DNA from: Candidatus Kapaibacterium sp.
Lineage (GTDB): Bacteria > Bacteroidota > Ignavibacteria > Kapaibacteriales > UBA2268
Assembly (NCBI GenBank): GCA_937995785.1
Contig: CALKJQ010000048.1
Location: 1 to 40,338, forward strand
DNA: 40,338 bases
Direction: 5' to 3'
Positions 1-8,746 of the stretch are shown in pieces. Numbering within the stretch: position 1 is the stretch's first letter; each line of letters opens with the position of its first letter. The notes under the pieces were generated by a model that saw only the letters and a list, made by a program, of their open reading frames with translations, was not told the DNA's origin and searched no databases. The translations under genes were made by a program, and so were the position numbers.

Positions 1-999
1 GGTTGTTCCTCGATTTATGGAGGCAATTTGCCAACAACGCCTTGGACAAAAAATGCAGACGGACGCGGACCTGCTTGGAACAATTCCTTGTTCGAGGATA
101 ATGCCGAATTTGGATTGGGTATGCGCTTGGCAGTGGACAAGCAATTCGAAATTGCTGCAAACCTATTGCCTTTGTTCCGCAATGAACTAGGCGATGAATT
201 AATAAACGCAATTATCAATGCAAAACAAAAGACCGAAAATGAAATTAATGACCAACGCGAAAGAATAAAAATAGTAAAAGAAAAAATAAAAAGTATAAAT
301 ACACCCGAGGCTAAGAGACTAATGATCACTGCTGACTATTTAGTTAAAAAATCAGTATGGATTATTGGTGGAGATGGGTGGGCTTATGATATTGGTTATG
401 GTGGATTAGACCACGTTTTGGCTTCCGGTAAAAATGTTAATATTTTAGTTTTGGATACCGAAGTTTATTCCAATACTGGCGGTCAAATGTCCAAATCTTC
501 ACCAATTGGTTCAATTGCAAAATTTGCCGCTGGCGGCAAACCAACAAACAAAAAAGACTTAGGTTTGATGGCAATGAACTACGGAAATGTTTATGTTGCT
601 TCGGTTGCATTCGGTTCCAACGATGTCCACACTTTGAGAGCATTCGTAGAAGCCGAAGCCTATGATGGTCCTTCTATCATAATTGCATACAGCCACTGCA
701 TTGCCCACGGTATCGATATGTCTGCACCTTTGAAAAACCAAAAAGCTCTGGTTGATTCAGGTCAATGGTTGTTATATCGTTATAATCCCGAACTTGCGAA
801 GGAAAACAAAAATCCATTCATCTTAGATAGCAAACAGCCCAAAATACCCGTTGCAAATTATATGGATATGGAAATTCGTTACAAAATGCTAAGTAAAATC
901 AACCCAACTGCATATAAAGAGTTATACGAACAAGCTCAGAAATTCGTCGATGAGCGGTATAAATACTATTCATTCCTTGCAACAAGAACAATTGAATAA
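1..999 (+). CDS. nifJ: Pyruvate:ferredoxin (flavodoxin) oxidoreductase, C-terminal part (5' end outside window)
   Basis: This is the C-terminal thiamine-diphosphate domain of a single-chain PFOR, which converts pyruvate and CoA to acetyl-CoA and CO2 while reducing ferredoxin. The reading frame is open from the first base, which encodes GCSSIYGGNLPTTPW, so the gene begins upstream and the TTG at position 28 is internal. The DGRGPAWNNSLFEDNAEFG block is typical of the family. The TPP-binding stretch starts with GDGWAYDIGYGG near base 370 and runs to the EVYSNTGGQ motif near base 485. The SHCIAHGIDM motif near base 690 probably supplies the last cysteine ligand of the proximal iron-sulfur cluster, with the Cys of GCSS as another. 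Nineteen bases separate the stop from the next gene, so the two are probably co-transcribed. The reduced ferredoxin could feed the hydrogenase encoded at 26410-30865. The identification is secure; the length and N-terminal domains cannot be judged. Confidence 0.95.
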   Translation, partial: GCSSIYGGNLPTTPWTKNADGRGPAWNNSLFEDNAEFGLGMRLAVDKQFEIAANLLPLFRNELGDELINAIINAKQKTENEINDQRERIKIVKEKIKSINTPEAKRLMITADYLVKKSVWIIGGDGWAYDIGYGGLDHVLASGKNVNILVLDTEVYSNTGGQMSKSSPIGSIAKFAAGGKPTNKKDLGLMAMNYGNVYVASVAFGSNDVHTLRAFVEAEAYDGPSIIIAYSHCIAHGIDMSAPLKNQKALVDSGQWLLYRYNPELAKENKNPFILDSKQPKIPVANYMDMEIRYKMLSKINPTAYKELYEQAQKFVDERYKYYSFLATRTIE

Positions 1000-1018
1000 A
1001 TAGACAGGAGATAAATAT

Positions 1019-2017
1019 ATGAATTTAGAAACAAAATATTTAGGACTAAAACTACGCACTCCATTAGTGCTTTCTGCTTCGCCAATTAGTAATGAAATCG
1101 AAAGTTTAAAAAGATTAGATGGTAATGGAATAGGTGCGGTCGTGCTCCATTCATTGTTCGAAGAACAATTAATCGACGAGCAATTTGAATTGGAATACCA
1201 CCTTACTCATGGCTCGGAAAGCTTTGCCGAAGCAACAACGTATTTTCCAAATTACGACGAATTCCGCTTGGGACCCCACGAATACTTAGAACACATCCGC
1301 AAGGTGAAAAGCTCAATCAGCTGCCCCGTTATTGCAAGTTTGAATGGTACAACAATAGGTGGTTGGACTCAATATGCAGTAGAAATGCAAAATGCCGGAG
1401 CCGATGCAATCGAACTTAATATTTATAATATTCCAACCGATACAAATTTAACTTCATTACAAATTGAAGATACTTACATAAAAATCTTGGAAGAAGTTAA
1501 AAAGAATTTAAAAATCCCCGTTGCAGTTAAGTTAAGCCCGTTTTTCACCAATATGTCCAACATGGCAAAAAGATTCGACGAAGCCGGCGCCGATGCTTTA
1601 GTTTTATTCAACAAGTTCTATCAACCCGATATTAATTTGGAAACTTACGAGGTGGAACCAAAAGTTACATTGAGTGCCTCATCTCACAACCTGCTCTCGC
1701 TTCGTTGGATTGCAATCCTTAAAGGAAAGATTAAAGCAGATTTTGCCGCAACGGGTGGTATCCTAACTTCAGCAGATGTGATTAAAATGCTTTTAGTTGG
1801 TGCCAATGCTGTTCAGCTGTTCGCAACAATCGCTCGCAACGGATTGGATTATCCTTTGGTATTGAATAATGAATTAATTTCATTTATGGAACAAAAGGGT
1901 TACGAATCAATTGAAGAGATGATTGGGGTGTTGAGCCAAAAGAATTTGAAAAACTCGAGTGCTTACGAGCGTGCTCAATATATGAAAGCACTTTCCAACT
2001 ATAAACTTAAGTTTTAA
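1019..2017 (+). CDS. Dihydroorotate dehydrogenase-like flavoprotein (PFOR-associated)
   Basis: A 332-residue TIM-barrel protein of the class 1 dihydroorotate dehydrogenase (DHOD) family. An AGGAG ribosome site at 1006-1010 fixes the ATG start. The FMN-barrel signatures are visible: PVIASLNGTTIGGW (about residues 103-116), AVKLSPFF (about 170) and the phosphate-loop region ATGGILTSADVIKMLLVGA toward the C-terminus. Where true DHODs carry a catalytic Cys or Ser in an N-x-[SC]-[SC]-P-N motif, this protein reads ELNIYNIPTD (residues 132-141), with no candidate base. It lies directly behind the PFOR gene, and relatives are often found beside nifJ in anaerobes, so a role linked to PFOR or central carbon metabolism is more likely than pyrimidine synthesis. 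The actual reaction is unknown. A terminator follows. Confidence 0.85.
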   Translation: MNLETKYLGLKLRTPLVLSASPISNEIESLKRLDGNGIGAVVLHSLFEEQLIDEQFELEYHLTHGSESFAEATTYFPNYDEFRLGPHEYLEHIRKVKSSISCPVIASLNGTTIGGWTQYAVEMQNAGADAIELNIYNIPTDTNLTSLQIEDTYIKILEEVKKNLKIPVAVKLSPFFTNMSNMAKRFDEAGADALVLFNKFYQPDINLETYEVEPKVTLSASSHNLLSLRWIAILKGKIKADFAATGGILTSADVIKMLLVGANAVQLFATIARNGLDYPLVLNNELISFMEQKGYESIEEMIGVLSQKNLKNSSAYERAQYMKALSNYKLKF

Positions 2018-2046
2018 TTCATTAATGTTTTAGCTAATAACTTACA

Positions 2047-2086
2047 AAAAAAATATGCCACACCTAGAAAGTGTGGCATTTTTTTA
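2047..2086 (+). terminator. Rho-independent terminator after the PFOR/DHOD-like operon
   Basis: A perfect 9-bp stem (ATGCCACAC at 2055-2063 with GTGTGGCAT at 2071-2079) and a 7-base loop are followed by a T-run at 2080-2085. An A-run before the stem pairs with the T-run, so it may also work on the opposite strand. Confidence 0.9.
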
Positions 2087-2333
2087 GCAAACTATATCAT
2101 TCATAAGAGTATTGATAGACTATATTCATTCAATTAACCCTTAGTTTATAACCCATTGAGCACAAAATAATCTAATTCCACAAAAAATACAATATCAATA
2201 AAAGTTGGCAAACATTAGGTCGATATAATATGAATACAAAAAAGAGTAATTTGAAAATAAATAAATAGATTAGATAATAAATAATGTGTTTTAAAAAATG
2301 AAAAAAGATAATTGTTAATTAACTAAAAGTCGT
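2087..2333. other. AT-rich intergenic stretch before secD
   Basis: This is the main part of a 375-base gap between the DHOD-like gene and secD. It lies between the terminator and the secD promoter element. It is very AT-rich, and I see no ORF, RNA gene or convincing regulatory site. A TTGGCA to TATAAT pair near 2204-2230 has only a 13-base spacer and was not accepted as a promoter. Confidence 0.5.
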
Positions 2334-2341
2334 TAATTTTG
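2312..2341 (+). promoter_or_regulatory. Bacteroidota-type promoter upstream of secD
   Basis: TAATTTTG at 2334-2341 matches the TAnnTTTG -7 element used by the Bacteroidota primary sigma factor. A TTG at 2312-2314 lies 19 bases before it, as expected for the -33 element. Transcription would start about 45 bases before the secD start codon. This is the only promoter in the window where both halves fit. Confidence 0.6.
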
Positions 2342-2392
2342 TAATCTTATATTTACGAATAATAATTTTTAAGGATATATTGGAGGTCGTCT

Positions 2393-4504
2393 TTGAAGAA
2401 GCAATATAGCAAAATAATACTGATAGCAATATCGATTATAGCGGCAGTAGCAATGCTTTACCCCACATATAGAGCAAGTGAACTGGAAAAAATCCACAAC
2501 GAATACATAGCAAGAGCCAAACAAGCAAAAACTCCGGCAGACTCGCTTGCTATTTTGGAATCGTTCCAGAAACAATATGGCGAAGCATTGGAAAGTGCAA
2601 AAAATGCACAATTGAAATTAGGTTTGGATTTGCGTGGCGGTATGTATGTTACCTTAGAAGTCGACGTACCCAAAATGATTGAAGAAACAGCAGATAAAAG
2701 AAATATTGATGATTTGTTCGAGCGAGTGATAGAAGCAACACGTAACGAATCCAAGGGGTCGGAAGAGGATGTGATTGATATTTTCATAAAACAATTCGAT
2801 AAGATAGCCCGTCCCAAAGGACGATCCCTAATTTATTATTTCGATTTTGGTAATGTTCGCGATTTGAGCGATGAAAAAATAATCGAGAAATTGCGTAACG
2901 ATCAGAGCCAGGCAATAGATCAAGCATTGGAAGTGCTTCGACAAAGAATCGACCAATTTGGCGTTGCCGAACCTAATATCCAAAAGCAAGGTTCAGCAAG
3001 AATTTTATTGGAATTACCCGGGGTCTCGAATGTTTCGCAAATGAGAAACTTGTTGCAAACCACTGCACGATTGGAATTCAATTTGGTGCGTAACAACAAA
3101 CAAATTGTTGAATTTTTCTATCGCGTCGATCAATATGTGAAATCCAAAAAAATTAAAGTCGCTAGTGATACGTTAACTTCATCTATAGATACTACTGCAA
3201 TTGCATCCGATACAATTAAACCCGCAAAACCAATTGCCCAAGATACAACAAAAAAATCAACCGATACGACTTCGATTGCCAAAGACACCACTAAAAAAGC
3301 CGATACAACAGACCCATATGCTGGTTTGCCTCAAGAAGAAGCCGCCAAAAGATATCTCGAGGATCACCCGTTCACACGATTATTCACAACTTACTATCTC
3401 CCACCACAAAAGAATGCAAACCTCGTCCCAATTTATTACACTGTTAACCAATTCCCCGAAGGCGAGTATATGTTCAAAATAATTCAGGATTCGATGCCAA
3501 GATTTAAAGAAATTCTGAATCGCCCCGAGATTAAAGCAATGATGCCAGCCGATTTGAAAATTGCATTCGATGCCAAACCCGACCAAAGATTTGTAAAGCA
3601 AGGCATTAACGCCTTCGATTTTTATTCTTTGAAAAAAGAACCCGAACTCACGGGCGAAGTAATAGTTGATGCATTAGCAACCTATGACCCATCGAACAAC
3701 CAACCCGTTGTAACAATGGCAATGAATAGCGATGGAGCAGAACGGTGGGGCAAAATTACTGGTGCAAACCTTCAGAAAAGAATCGCTATCGTATTGGACG
3801 ACAGAGTGTATTCTGCTCCAACGGTACAAAGCAAAATTACTGGTGGAAGTTCCCAAATTTCGGGAATGGCTAATGCCGAAGAAGCAAGATTATTAGAAAT
3901 AGTGTTGAAAGCAGGTGCACTTAAAGCTCCCGTTCAAATAATCGAAGAACGAGTTGTTGGTCCTTCGCTTGGCGAGGATTCAATTCGCAATGGTTTAACG
4001 GCGAGTTTGATTGCCGCAATATTAGTATTGCTATTTATGGTTATTTACTATTCTATGGGTGGAGTTTATGCGAACATTGCTGTAATATTAAACATCTCAC
4101 TATTAGTTGGAGTTCTGGCATCACTTGGAGGAACTTTAACACTGCCAGGTATTGCAGGTATTATCCTTACGCTCGGTATGGCGGTGGATGCAAACGTTCT
4201 AATCTACGAGCGTATACGCGAGGAATTGAGGAAAGGGCGGACACTTAAATCGGCTATCGACGAAGGTTTTGGCAAAGCATTGAGTGCGATTCTGGACTCG
4301 AACATCACAACCTTTATCACTGGTTTAATTTTATTTTATCTTGGTACTGGTCCTATTCAAGGTTTTGCTCTAACATTGATGATTGGTATTATCGGAACTT
4401 TGTTCACAGCAATTGTTCTCACTCGTGCAATGATTGAACTTACTTTACAATTTGGCGTCGAACGAATTTCATTTGGCGAAAAAAAATTAACAGCAAATAA
4501 ATAA
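2393..4504 (+). CDS. secD: Protein translocase subunit SecD
   Basis: SecD is an inner-membrane RND-type protein that works with SecF to pull exported proteins through SecYEG using the proton motive force. The start is a TTG preceded by GGAGG at 2382-2386 with 6 bases of spacing, giving MKKQYSKIILIA and an N-terminal membrane helix (about 8-25). The conserved LGLDLRGG motif is at 77-83 and LRQRIDQFGVAEPNIQKQG at about 182-200. Five C-terminal membrane helices follow, with the characteristic GMAVDANVLIYERIREE block. At 703 residues it is longer than E. coli SecD (about 615). Extra length comes from a 40-residue insertion before LGLDLRGG and a Thr/Asp/Lys-rich linker at about 257-307 containing repeated DTT units, presumably a flexible periplasmic segment. 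secF follows 13 bases downstream. Confidence 0.97.
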   Translation: MKKQYSKIILIAISIIAAVAMLYPTYRASELEKIHNEYIARAKQAKTPADSLAILESFQKQYGEALESAKNAQLKLGLDLRGGMYVTLEVDVPKMIEETADKRNIDDLFERVIEATRNESKGSEEDVIDIFIKQFDKIARPKGRSLIYYFDFGNVRDLSDEKIIEKLRNDQSQAIDQALEVLRQRIDQFGVAEPNIQKQGSARILLELPGVSNVSQMRNLLQTTARLEFNLVRNNKQIVEFFYRVDQYVKSKKIKVASDTLTSSIDTTAIASDTIKPAKPIAQDTTKKSTDTTSIAKDTTKKADTTDPYAGLPQEEAAKRYLEDHPFTRLFTTYYLPPQKNANLVPIYYTVNQFPEGEYMFKIIQDSMPRFKEILNRPEIKAMMPADLKIAFDAKPDQRFVKQGINAFDFYSLKKEPELTGEVIVDALATYDPSNNQPVVTMAMNSDGAERWGKITGANLQKRIAIVLDDRVYSAPTVQSKITGGSSQISGMANAEEARLLEIVLKAGALKAPVQIIEERVVGPSLGEDSIRNGLTASLIAAILVLLFMVIYYSMGGVYANIAVILNISLLVGVLASLGGTLTLPGIAGIILTLGMAVDANVLIYERIREELRKGRTLKSAIDEGFGKALSAILDSNITTFITGLILFYLGTGPIQGFALTLMIGIIGTLFTAIVLTRAMIELTLQFGVERISFGEKKLTANK

Positions 4505-4517
4505 GGAGAAAACCACA

Positions 4518-5462
4518 ATGCAATTATTAAGCAAAACTAATATAGATTTCGTATCCCCACGCAAGATTTTAGTCCTATTTTCTTTAGCCTTTATTCTTTT
4601 TGGAATTATTTTTGCAATAGTTGTCCCACCCGAATTTGGTATTGATTATACCGGTGGTGCAGAAGTTGCTGTTAAATTCGAAAAAAATATTTCGACCGAC
4701 CAAGTCCGTTCAGCCGTTGCCGCATCGGGTTTGAAAAATTCCGAAATCAAGTCATTTGGCGAAGATAACGAATTTCTTATTCGTATTAAGGAATTTGGAG
4801 ATGTTCAGGTGAAAATCCAAGAAGCTTTAGAAAAGGTAGAAGGTAATACTTTCCAAATTTTAAAAGTAGATAAAATTGGAGCAAAAGTTGGTGGCGAAAT
4901 GCGTCGCGATGCTTTTATTGCTGTTATCTTAGCCGTTATTGCAATGTTGATATATATTGGATTTCGATTCGAATTCACTTATGGTATGGGGGCAGTATTA
5001 GCATTAGTTCACGACGTGTTGGCAACCATAACATTTATAATTGTTTTCGACCACTTGGACATATTGGATTTGGAAATAAACCAAGCATTGATTGCAGCTT
5101 TGCTAACAGTAGTAGGTTACTCTGTTAATAACACTGTGATTATCTTCGACCGTATCCGCGAAAACAAAGAGGTTCACAAAGGTATGAACTTCCTTAAATT
5201 AGTTAATCTAAGCGTTAACGAAACATTATCGAGAACAATTGTTACCGTCTTAACTGTGCTCTTTGCTTTGGGGGCTCTCTTAATTTTTGGTGGACCCGTA
5301 TTGCGAGGATTTGCGTTCACAATGTTCATCGGTACAGTTGTTGGAACTTACTCATCGATTTATATTTCCAGCAATTTTGTAATTTGGTATTTAGAAAAAA
5401 TCAAAAAACAAAATTTGGAAGCCGGTTGGAATGAAGAGAAAGCAAAAATCAAAACAACATAA
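4518..5462 (+). CDS. secF: Protein translocase subunit SecF
   Basis: SecF is the partner of SecD in the SecDF translocation motor. The start ATG has a good AGGAG site about 10 bases upstream. The 314-residue protein shows the expected plan. An N-terminal helix (about 16-36) is followed by the GIDYTGGAEVAVKF motif, a small periplasmic domain, and five helices containing the conserved ALVHDVLATI and VVGYSVNNTVIIFDRIREN signatures. Length matches the family (about 300-320). It sits in the conserved secD-secF order, and the STAS gene begins 6 bases after its stop, so the three are probably one transcript. Confidence 0.97.
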   Translation: MQLLSKTNIDFVSPRKILVLFSLAFILFGIIFAIVVPPEFGIDYTGGAEVAVKFEKNISTDQVRSAVAASGLKNSEIKSFGEDNEFLIRIKEFGDVQVKIQEALEKVEGNTFQILKVDKIGAKVGGEMRRDAFIAVILAVIAMLIYIGFRFEFTYGMGAVLALVHDVLATITFIIVFDHLDILDLEINQALIAALLTVVGYSVNNTVIIFDRIRENKEVHKGMNFLKLVNLSVNETLSRTIVTVLTVLFALGALLIFGGPVLRGFAFTMFIGTVVGTYSSIYISSNFVIWYLEKIKKQNLEAGWNEEKAKIKTT

Positions 5463-5468
5463 AATTTA

Positions 5469-5813
5469 ATGTCGGATAAACCTTTAAATTACGAAATTAT
5501 CGATACTGCTCGGGGCATTGCTATGGTGCAAGCCTCCGAGCAAATCATCGGTGGTAGCGAAGTTTATGAACTTTCGTTGATTGCAACAGCGGTTCAAAAA
5601 ACTGAAGCAAATCATCTTGTTCTCGATTCAAGTAAAATCAAAGCTATCAATAGCAGTGGTTTAGGTTCGTTAATTGCTATAATGAGAACCCTTGCTGCAA
5701 AGAGAATTAATTTTTACTTACTTAATCCTTCGGACAAATTAATGGAAATTTTGTCTATAACTCATCTTGATAAAGTTTTTACCTTGATAAAAGATATTTC
5801 AAAATTACAATAA
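5469..5813 (+). CDS. STAS-domain protein, anti-sigma factor antagonist-like
   Basis: A 114-residue single STAS domain of the SpoIIAA/RsbV type. The core motif VLDSSKIKAINSSGLGSL (about residues 51-68) matches the consensus around the phosphorylated serine of anti-sigma factor antagonists, so Ser62 (or Ser63) is the likely phosphorylation site. Such proteins usually bind a Ser/Thr kinase of the RsbW type and release a sigma factor or other partner. No kinase or phosphatase gene lies nearby, so its partner is unknown. It begins 6 bases after secF, with no clear ribosome site, which suggests translation linked to secF. An alternative role in lipid or outer-membrane transport (MlaB-like) cannot be excluded. 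Confidence 0.85.
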   Translation: MSDKPLNYEIIDTARGIAMVQASEQIIGGSEVYELSLIATAVQKTEANHLVLDSSKIKAINSSGLGSLIAIMRTLAAKRINFYLLNPSDKLMEILSITHLDKVFTLIKDISKLQ

Positions 5814-5841
5814 TACAATTTCATTATCGTAATAGTATTTA

Positions 5842-6369
5842 ATGAAAGTAATTGCCAAACATATCATTACTTATTTAACAATCTTTTCGCTTTTTTTCTC
5901 CTCGCTTGGTGTTACATTCTATTATCATCACTGCAATAAAGAACAAATCACACTTAAGTCTCTAACCGGAAAAATCGACTGCAAACATCAAAAAAAAGAT
6001 ATTATTCCAGAACAAAACATTAATTCGTGCTGTCATAATTTTGAAAGCGAACACGATAGTTGCCACCAGCAAGATAAAAATAACACAACGAATAGTTTGC
6101 GTATTAACGAAGTTAGTTGTTGTGTCGATTCCCAGGTTACAAATCAATTGAACACTGAATTTTTAAATTATTCCAAACAAAAAATCGAAGTAAAACCACT
6201 TGTTGATAATAATAAAGAAGAAAAACACGAATATAAAAGTGATTTAATCACCAAAACAAAAGATTACCTCGATAAAAAAGTAATTCAACCAGTCAAAAAA
6301 TTTATTTCACTTCTTAGGCAAATATGTCAATTTGCCTCAAATTCTGATTACGAAGACCACAGCATATAA
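5842..6369 (+). CDS. Exported Cys-rich protein, HYC_CC_PP-like
   Basis: A 175-residue protein with an N-terminal signal or anchor segment (about residues 8-27) followed at once by YYHHC (His29, His30, Cys31). Further cysteines are at 47, 63-64 (Cys-Cys), 74 and 93-94 (Cys-Cys), with several histidines between them. This pattern resembles the small Bacteroidota family named HYC_CC_PP after its conserved residues; I assign it by pattern only. The Cys/His content suggests metal binding in the periplasm. It lies 56 bases upstream of a TonB-dependent receptor and 2.4 kb upstream of an HMA-domain protein, which supports a shared role in metal uptake or tolerance. The C-terminal 60 residues are charged and not recognised. 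Confidence 0.6.
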   Translation: MKVIAKHIITYLTIFSLFFSSLGVTFYYHHCNKEQITLKSLTGKIDCKHQKKDIIPEQNINSCCHNFESEHDSCHQQDKNNTTNSLRINEVSCCVDSQVTNQLNTEFLNYSKQKIEVKPLVDNNKEEKHEYKSDLITKTKDYLDKKVIQPVKKFISLLRQICQFASNSDYEDHSI

Positions 6370-6425
6370 TTTCCTTCAATATTTTAAATAATTAACTATT
6401 TGTTTCATTAAAAAAGGAAATTATT

Positions 6426-8669
6426 ATGCGTACGCTATTAATAATTATTATTGTCTTCATTACAACTATACAATTATATGCTGCAAATATACGAGGTATT
6501 GTATTTGGGCGGCAAGATGATGGTAAATTAATTCCTTTGCCAAATGCGAATATCAATATTTTAGGAACTGATAAGGGGACTTTGGCAAATCGAGATGGAT
6601 ACTTCGATTTGAATGTAGGGCACAATCAAAAATTAATCATCAGTTATATTGGTTATAGAAAAGATACGATAACAATAGACCATTCCAAAGATTTATACGA
6701 AATTATCCTTATGCCCGAATTGAAATCCAGGGAAATTATTATCGAAGAAATGAAGCCCACAAATGTGATAGATGGTTCTCAGATGGCAAAAACAGAACTA
6801 ATCACCCAACAAGGATTGCTAAAAGCCGCATGCTGTAATTTATCGGAAAGTTTCCAAACCAATCCTTCGGTCGACGTAACATTTACTGATGCAATTACGG
6901 GTGCCAAACAAATACAATTACTGGGATTGGCTCAGGTATATACCCAATTGATGACCGAAAAAGTTCCCAATTTGCAGGGATTGGCATCAAGTTACGGATT
7001 GAATTTTGTACCTGGTCCGTGGATGAATGCGATAGCCATCTCCAAAGGTTCATCTTCAGTTTCGACGGGCTACGAATCGATTACAGGGCAAATCAATGTT
7101 GAATACAAAATGCCCGAAGAGACCGAAAAACTATATTTAAATTTATATGCCAATGATATTGCCCGTTTCGAATTCAATGCAATAAGCAAATATCAAATAA
7201 GTGAGAGATTTACATCGGCTTATTTTTTCCATGGGAATATTAATCGATATGCTGTGGATATGAATCACGATAGTTTTGTTGACGTTCCATTAGCCGACCA
7301 ACTTAATTTTATGACCAAATTAAGTTATAATGGCGACCATTACGAAAACAAAACAATTATTCAAGCATTGAATATTAATCAAAAAGCCGGTCAGATGGAT
7401 TATGTTCTGAATAGGCAAAGCGAAACACCTTGGGGAAATAATACCGATATTAGAAGAATTAATTTTCTAACGAAGAATGGATTTAACTTCGAAGGCGAAA
7501 GAATGAGTAGTTTAGGAACAATTGTGAGCTTCACTCACCACAAGCAAAATTCATTGTTCGGAAAGAAACATTATGACGCAGAACAAAATTCAGGGTATTT
7601 AAATCTGCTATGGCAATCATCCATTGATGCGATGCACGAGCACCACGAAGGCGAATTGGAGGAAAACCATTCCGATGAAGAACCGAAGCATAATTATTTA
7701 GTTGGACTTGGCATTTCGTATAACAATTATTTGCAATACTTAGATGGTAAAAGTTATAGTATCCAAGAATTTATTCCTGGAGCTTTTATTGAATATACTT
7801 ATTCAGGAATTAAGGACTTAGTAATAATGCCGGGTATCCGTTTCGATAATCACAACAAATATGGAACACTAATAACCCCGAGGCTACACCTTAAATATCA
7901 ATTGAATGATTTTAACGAAATTCGTGCGTCTATTGGCAAAGGTTACCATAATCCTTTGCCAATTGCCGAAAATCAGAACATATTGATGTCCAATCGTTCT
8001 ATTGTATTCCAAGATGAACTAAAAATCGAAGAAGCACTTAATTTGGGAATCAACACTACCTCTGATTTTTCACTATGGGGTATGATTGGAACTTTCAATA
8101 CAGAGTATTATTATACTATGTTCCAAAATCAAACAATTATCGATATGGATAATAATGTTGCAGAAATTCTTATTTATAATTTAAAAGGCGAATCCTATTC
8201 TCATAACTTTCAGATAGATGCCAATATCGAAATAATAAACGATTTAAATTTGATGCTGGCATATAGATACAACGATGTGTGGACAACGATTGGCGACAAA
8301 TTGACCGAAAAACCATTGATAAGTAAATCCAAAGTATTCCTAAACGCTGCCTACGCCTTCTCGGGGTGGGCTTTGGATATTACCCTTGAATACAATGGCT
8401 CGGGACGCCTACCCAATACATCGAACTATCCCGAGCAATTTCGTTTAAGTAATCGTTATCCCAATTTTGTGCTACTGCACGGACAAATAACCAAGCAAAT
8501 AGGTAATTTCGAAATCTACTTTGGGGGCGAGAACTTAACTGATTACAAACAAAATAATCCAATTATAGCATCCAATGAACCATACAGCAAATACTTTGAT
8601 AGTTCTATGATATGGGGTCCCGTTCATGGACGCAAACTTTATTTGGGACTAAGATATAAATACAATTAA
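6426..8669 (+). CDS. TonB-dependent outer-membrane receptor, probable metal or metal-chelate transporter
   Basis: A 747-residue outer-membrane receptor. A signal peptide (about 1-19, ending LYA) is followed by a carboxypeptidase-D-regulatory-like beta-sandwich (about 20-100), typical of Bacteroidota receptors. A plug domain comes next with KAACCNLSESF (Cys136-Cys137), QIQLLGL, the GPWMNAI segment and GYESITGQINVEY. The remainder is a beta-barrel rich in alternating aromatic strands, ending in LGLRYKYN. A predicted extracellular loop is His- and acid-rich (His404, 406, 407, 415, 422 among many Glu residues), a pattern seen in metal-binding loops. The gene lies between a Cys-rich exported protein and an HMA protein, so a metal such as copper or zinc is a plausible substrate. 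The substrate is an inference; the receptor class is secure. An AAAAGGAA site precedes the ATG. Confidence 0.9.
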   Translation: MRTLLIIIIVFITTIQLYAANIRGIVFGRQDDGKLIPLPNANINILGTDKGTLANRDGYFDLNVGHNQKLIISYIGYRKDTITIDHSKDLYEIILMPELKSREIIIEEMKPTNVIDGSQMAKTELITQQGLLKAACCNLSESFQTNPSVDVTFTDAITGAKQIQLLGLAQVYTQLMTEKVPNLQGLASSYGLNFVPGPWMNAIAISKGSSSVSTGYESITGQINVEYKMPEETEKLYLNLYANDIARFEFNAISKYQISERFTSAYFFHGNINRYAVDMNHDSFVDVPLADQLNFMTKLSYNGDHYENKTIIQALNINQKAGQMDYVLNRQSETPWGNNTDIRRINFLTKNGFNFEGERMSSLGTIVSFTHHKQNSLFGKKHYDAEQNSGYLNLLWQSSIDAMHEHHEGELEENHSDEEPKHNYLVGLGISYNNYLQYLDGKSYSIQEFIPGAFIEYTYSGIKDLVIMPGIRFDNHNKYGTLITPRLHLKYQLNDFNEIRASIGKGYHNPLPIAENQNILMSNRSIVFQDELKIEEALNLGINTTSDFSLWGMIGTFNTEYYYTMFQNQTIIDMDNNVAEILIYNLKGESYSHNFQIDANIEIINDLNLMLAYRYNDVWTTIGDKLTEKPLISKSKVFLNAAYAFSGWALDITLEYNGSGRLPNTSNYPEQFRLSNRYPNFVLLHGQITKQIGNFEIYFGGENLTDYKQNNPIIASNEPYSKYFDSSMIWGPVHGRKLYLGLRYKYN

Positions 8670-8746
8670 ATAAATTTACAATTAAAGAAAATTAAACTCG
8701 TTTTATTATTTATGTTTAACAATCTTTTAATTTAGGAGAAAAATTT

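Noticed and set aside
2204-2231. TTGGCA...TATAAT as a sigma70-type promoter
   Set aside because: The spacer is 13 bases rather than about 17, and a better Bacteroidota-type promoter lies at 2312-2341.
3201-3482. 93-codon overlapping frame inside secD
   Set aside because: It is a by-product of the Thr/Lys-rich low-complexity segment of secD in another frame, with no ribosome site and no recognisable domain.
5469-5813. STAS protein as part of a full partner-switching module
   Set aside because: No RsbW-type kinase, PP2C phosphatase or sigma factor gene is nearby, so only the single-domain assignment is kept.
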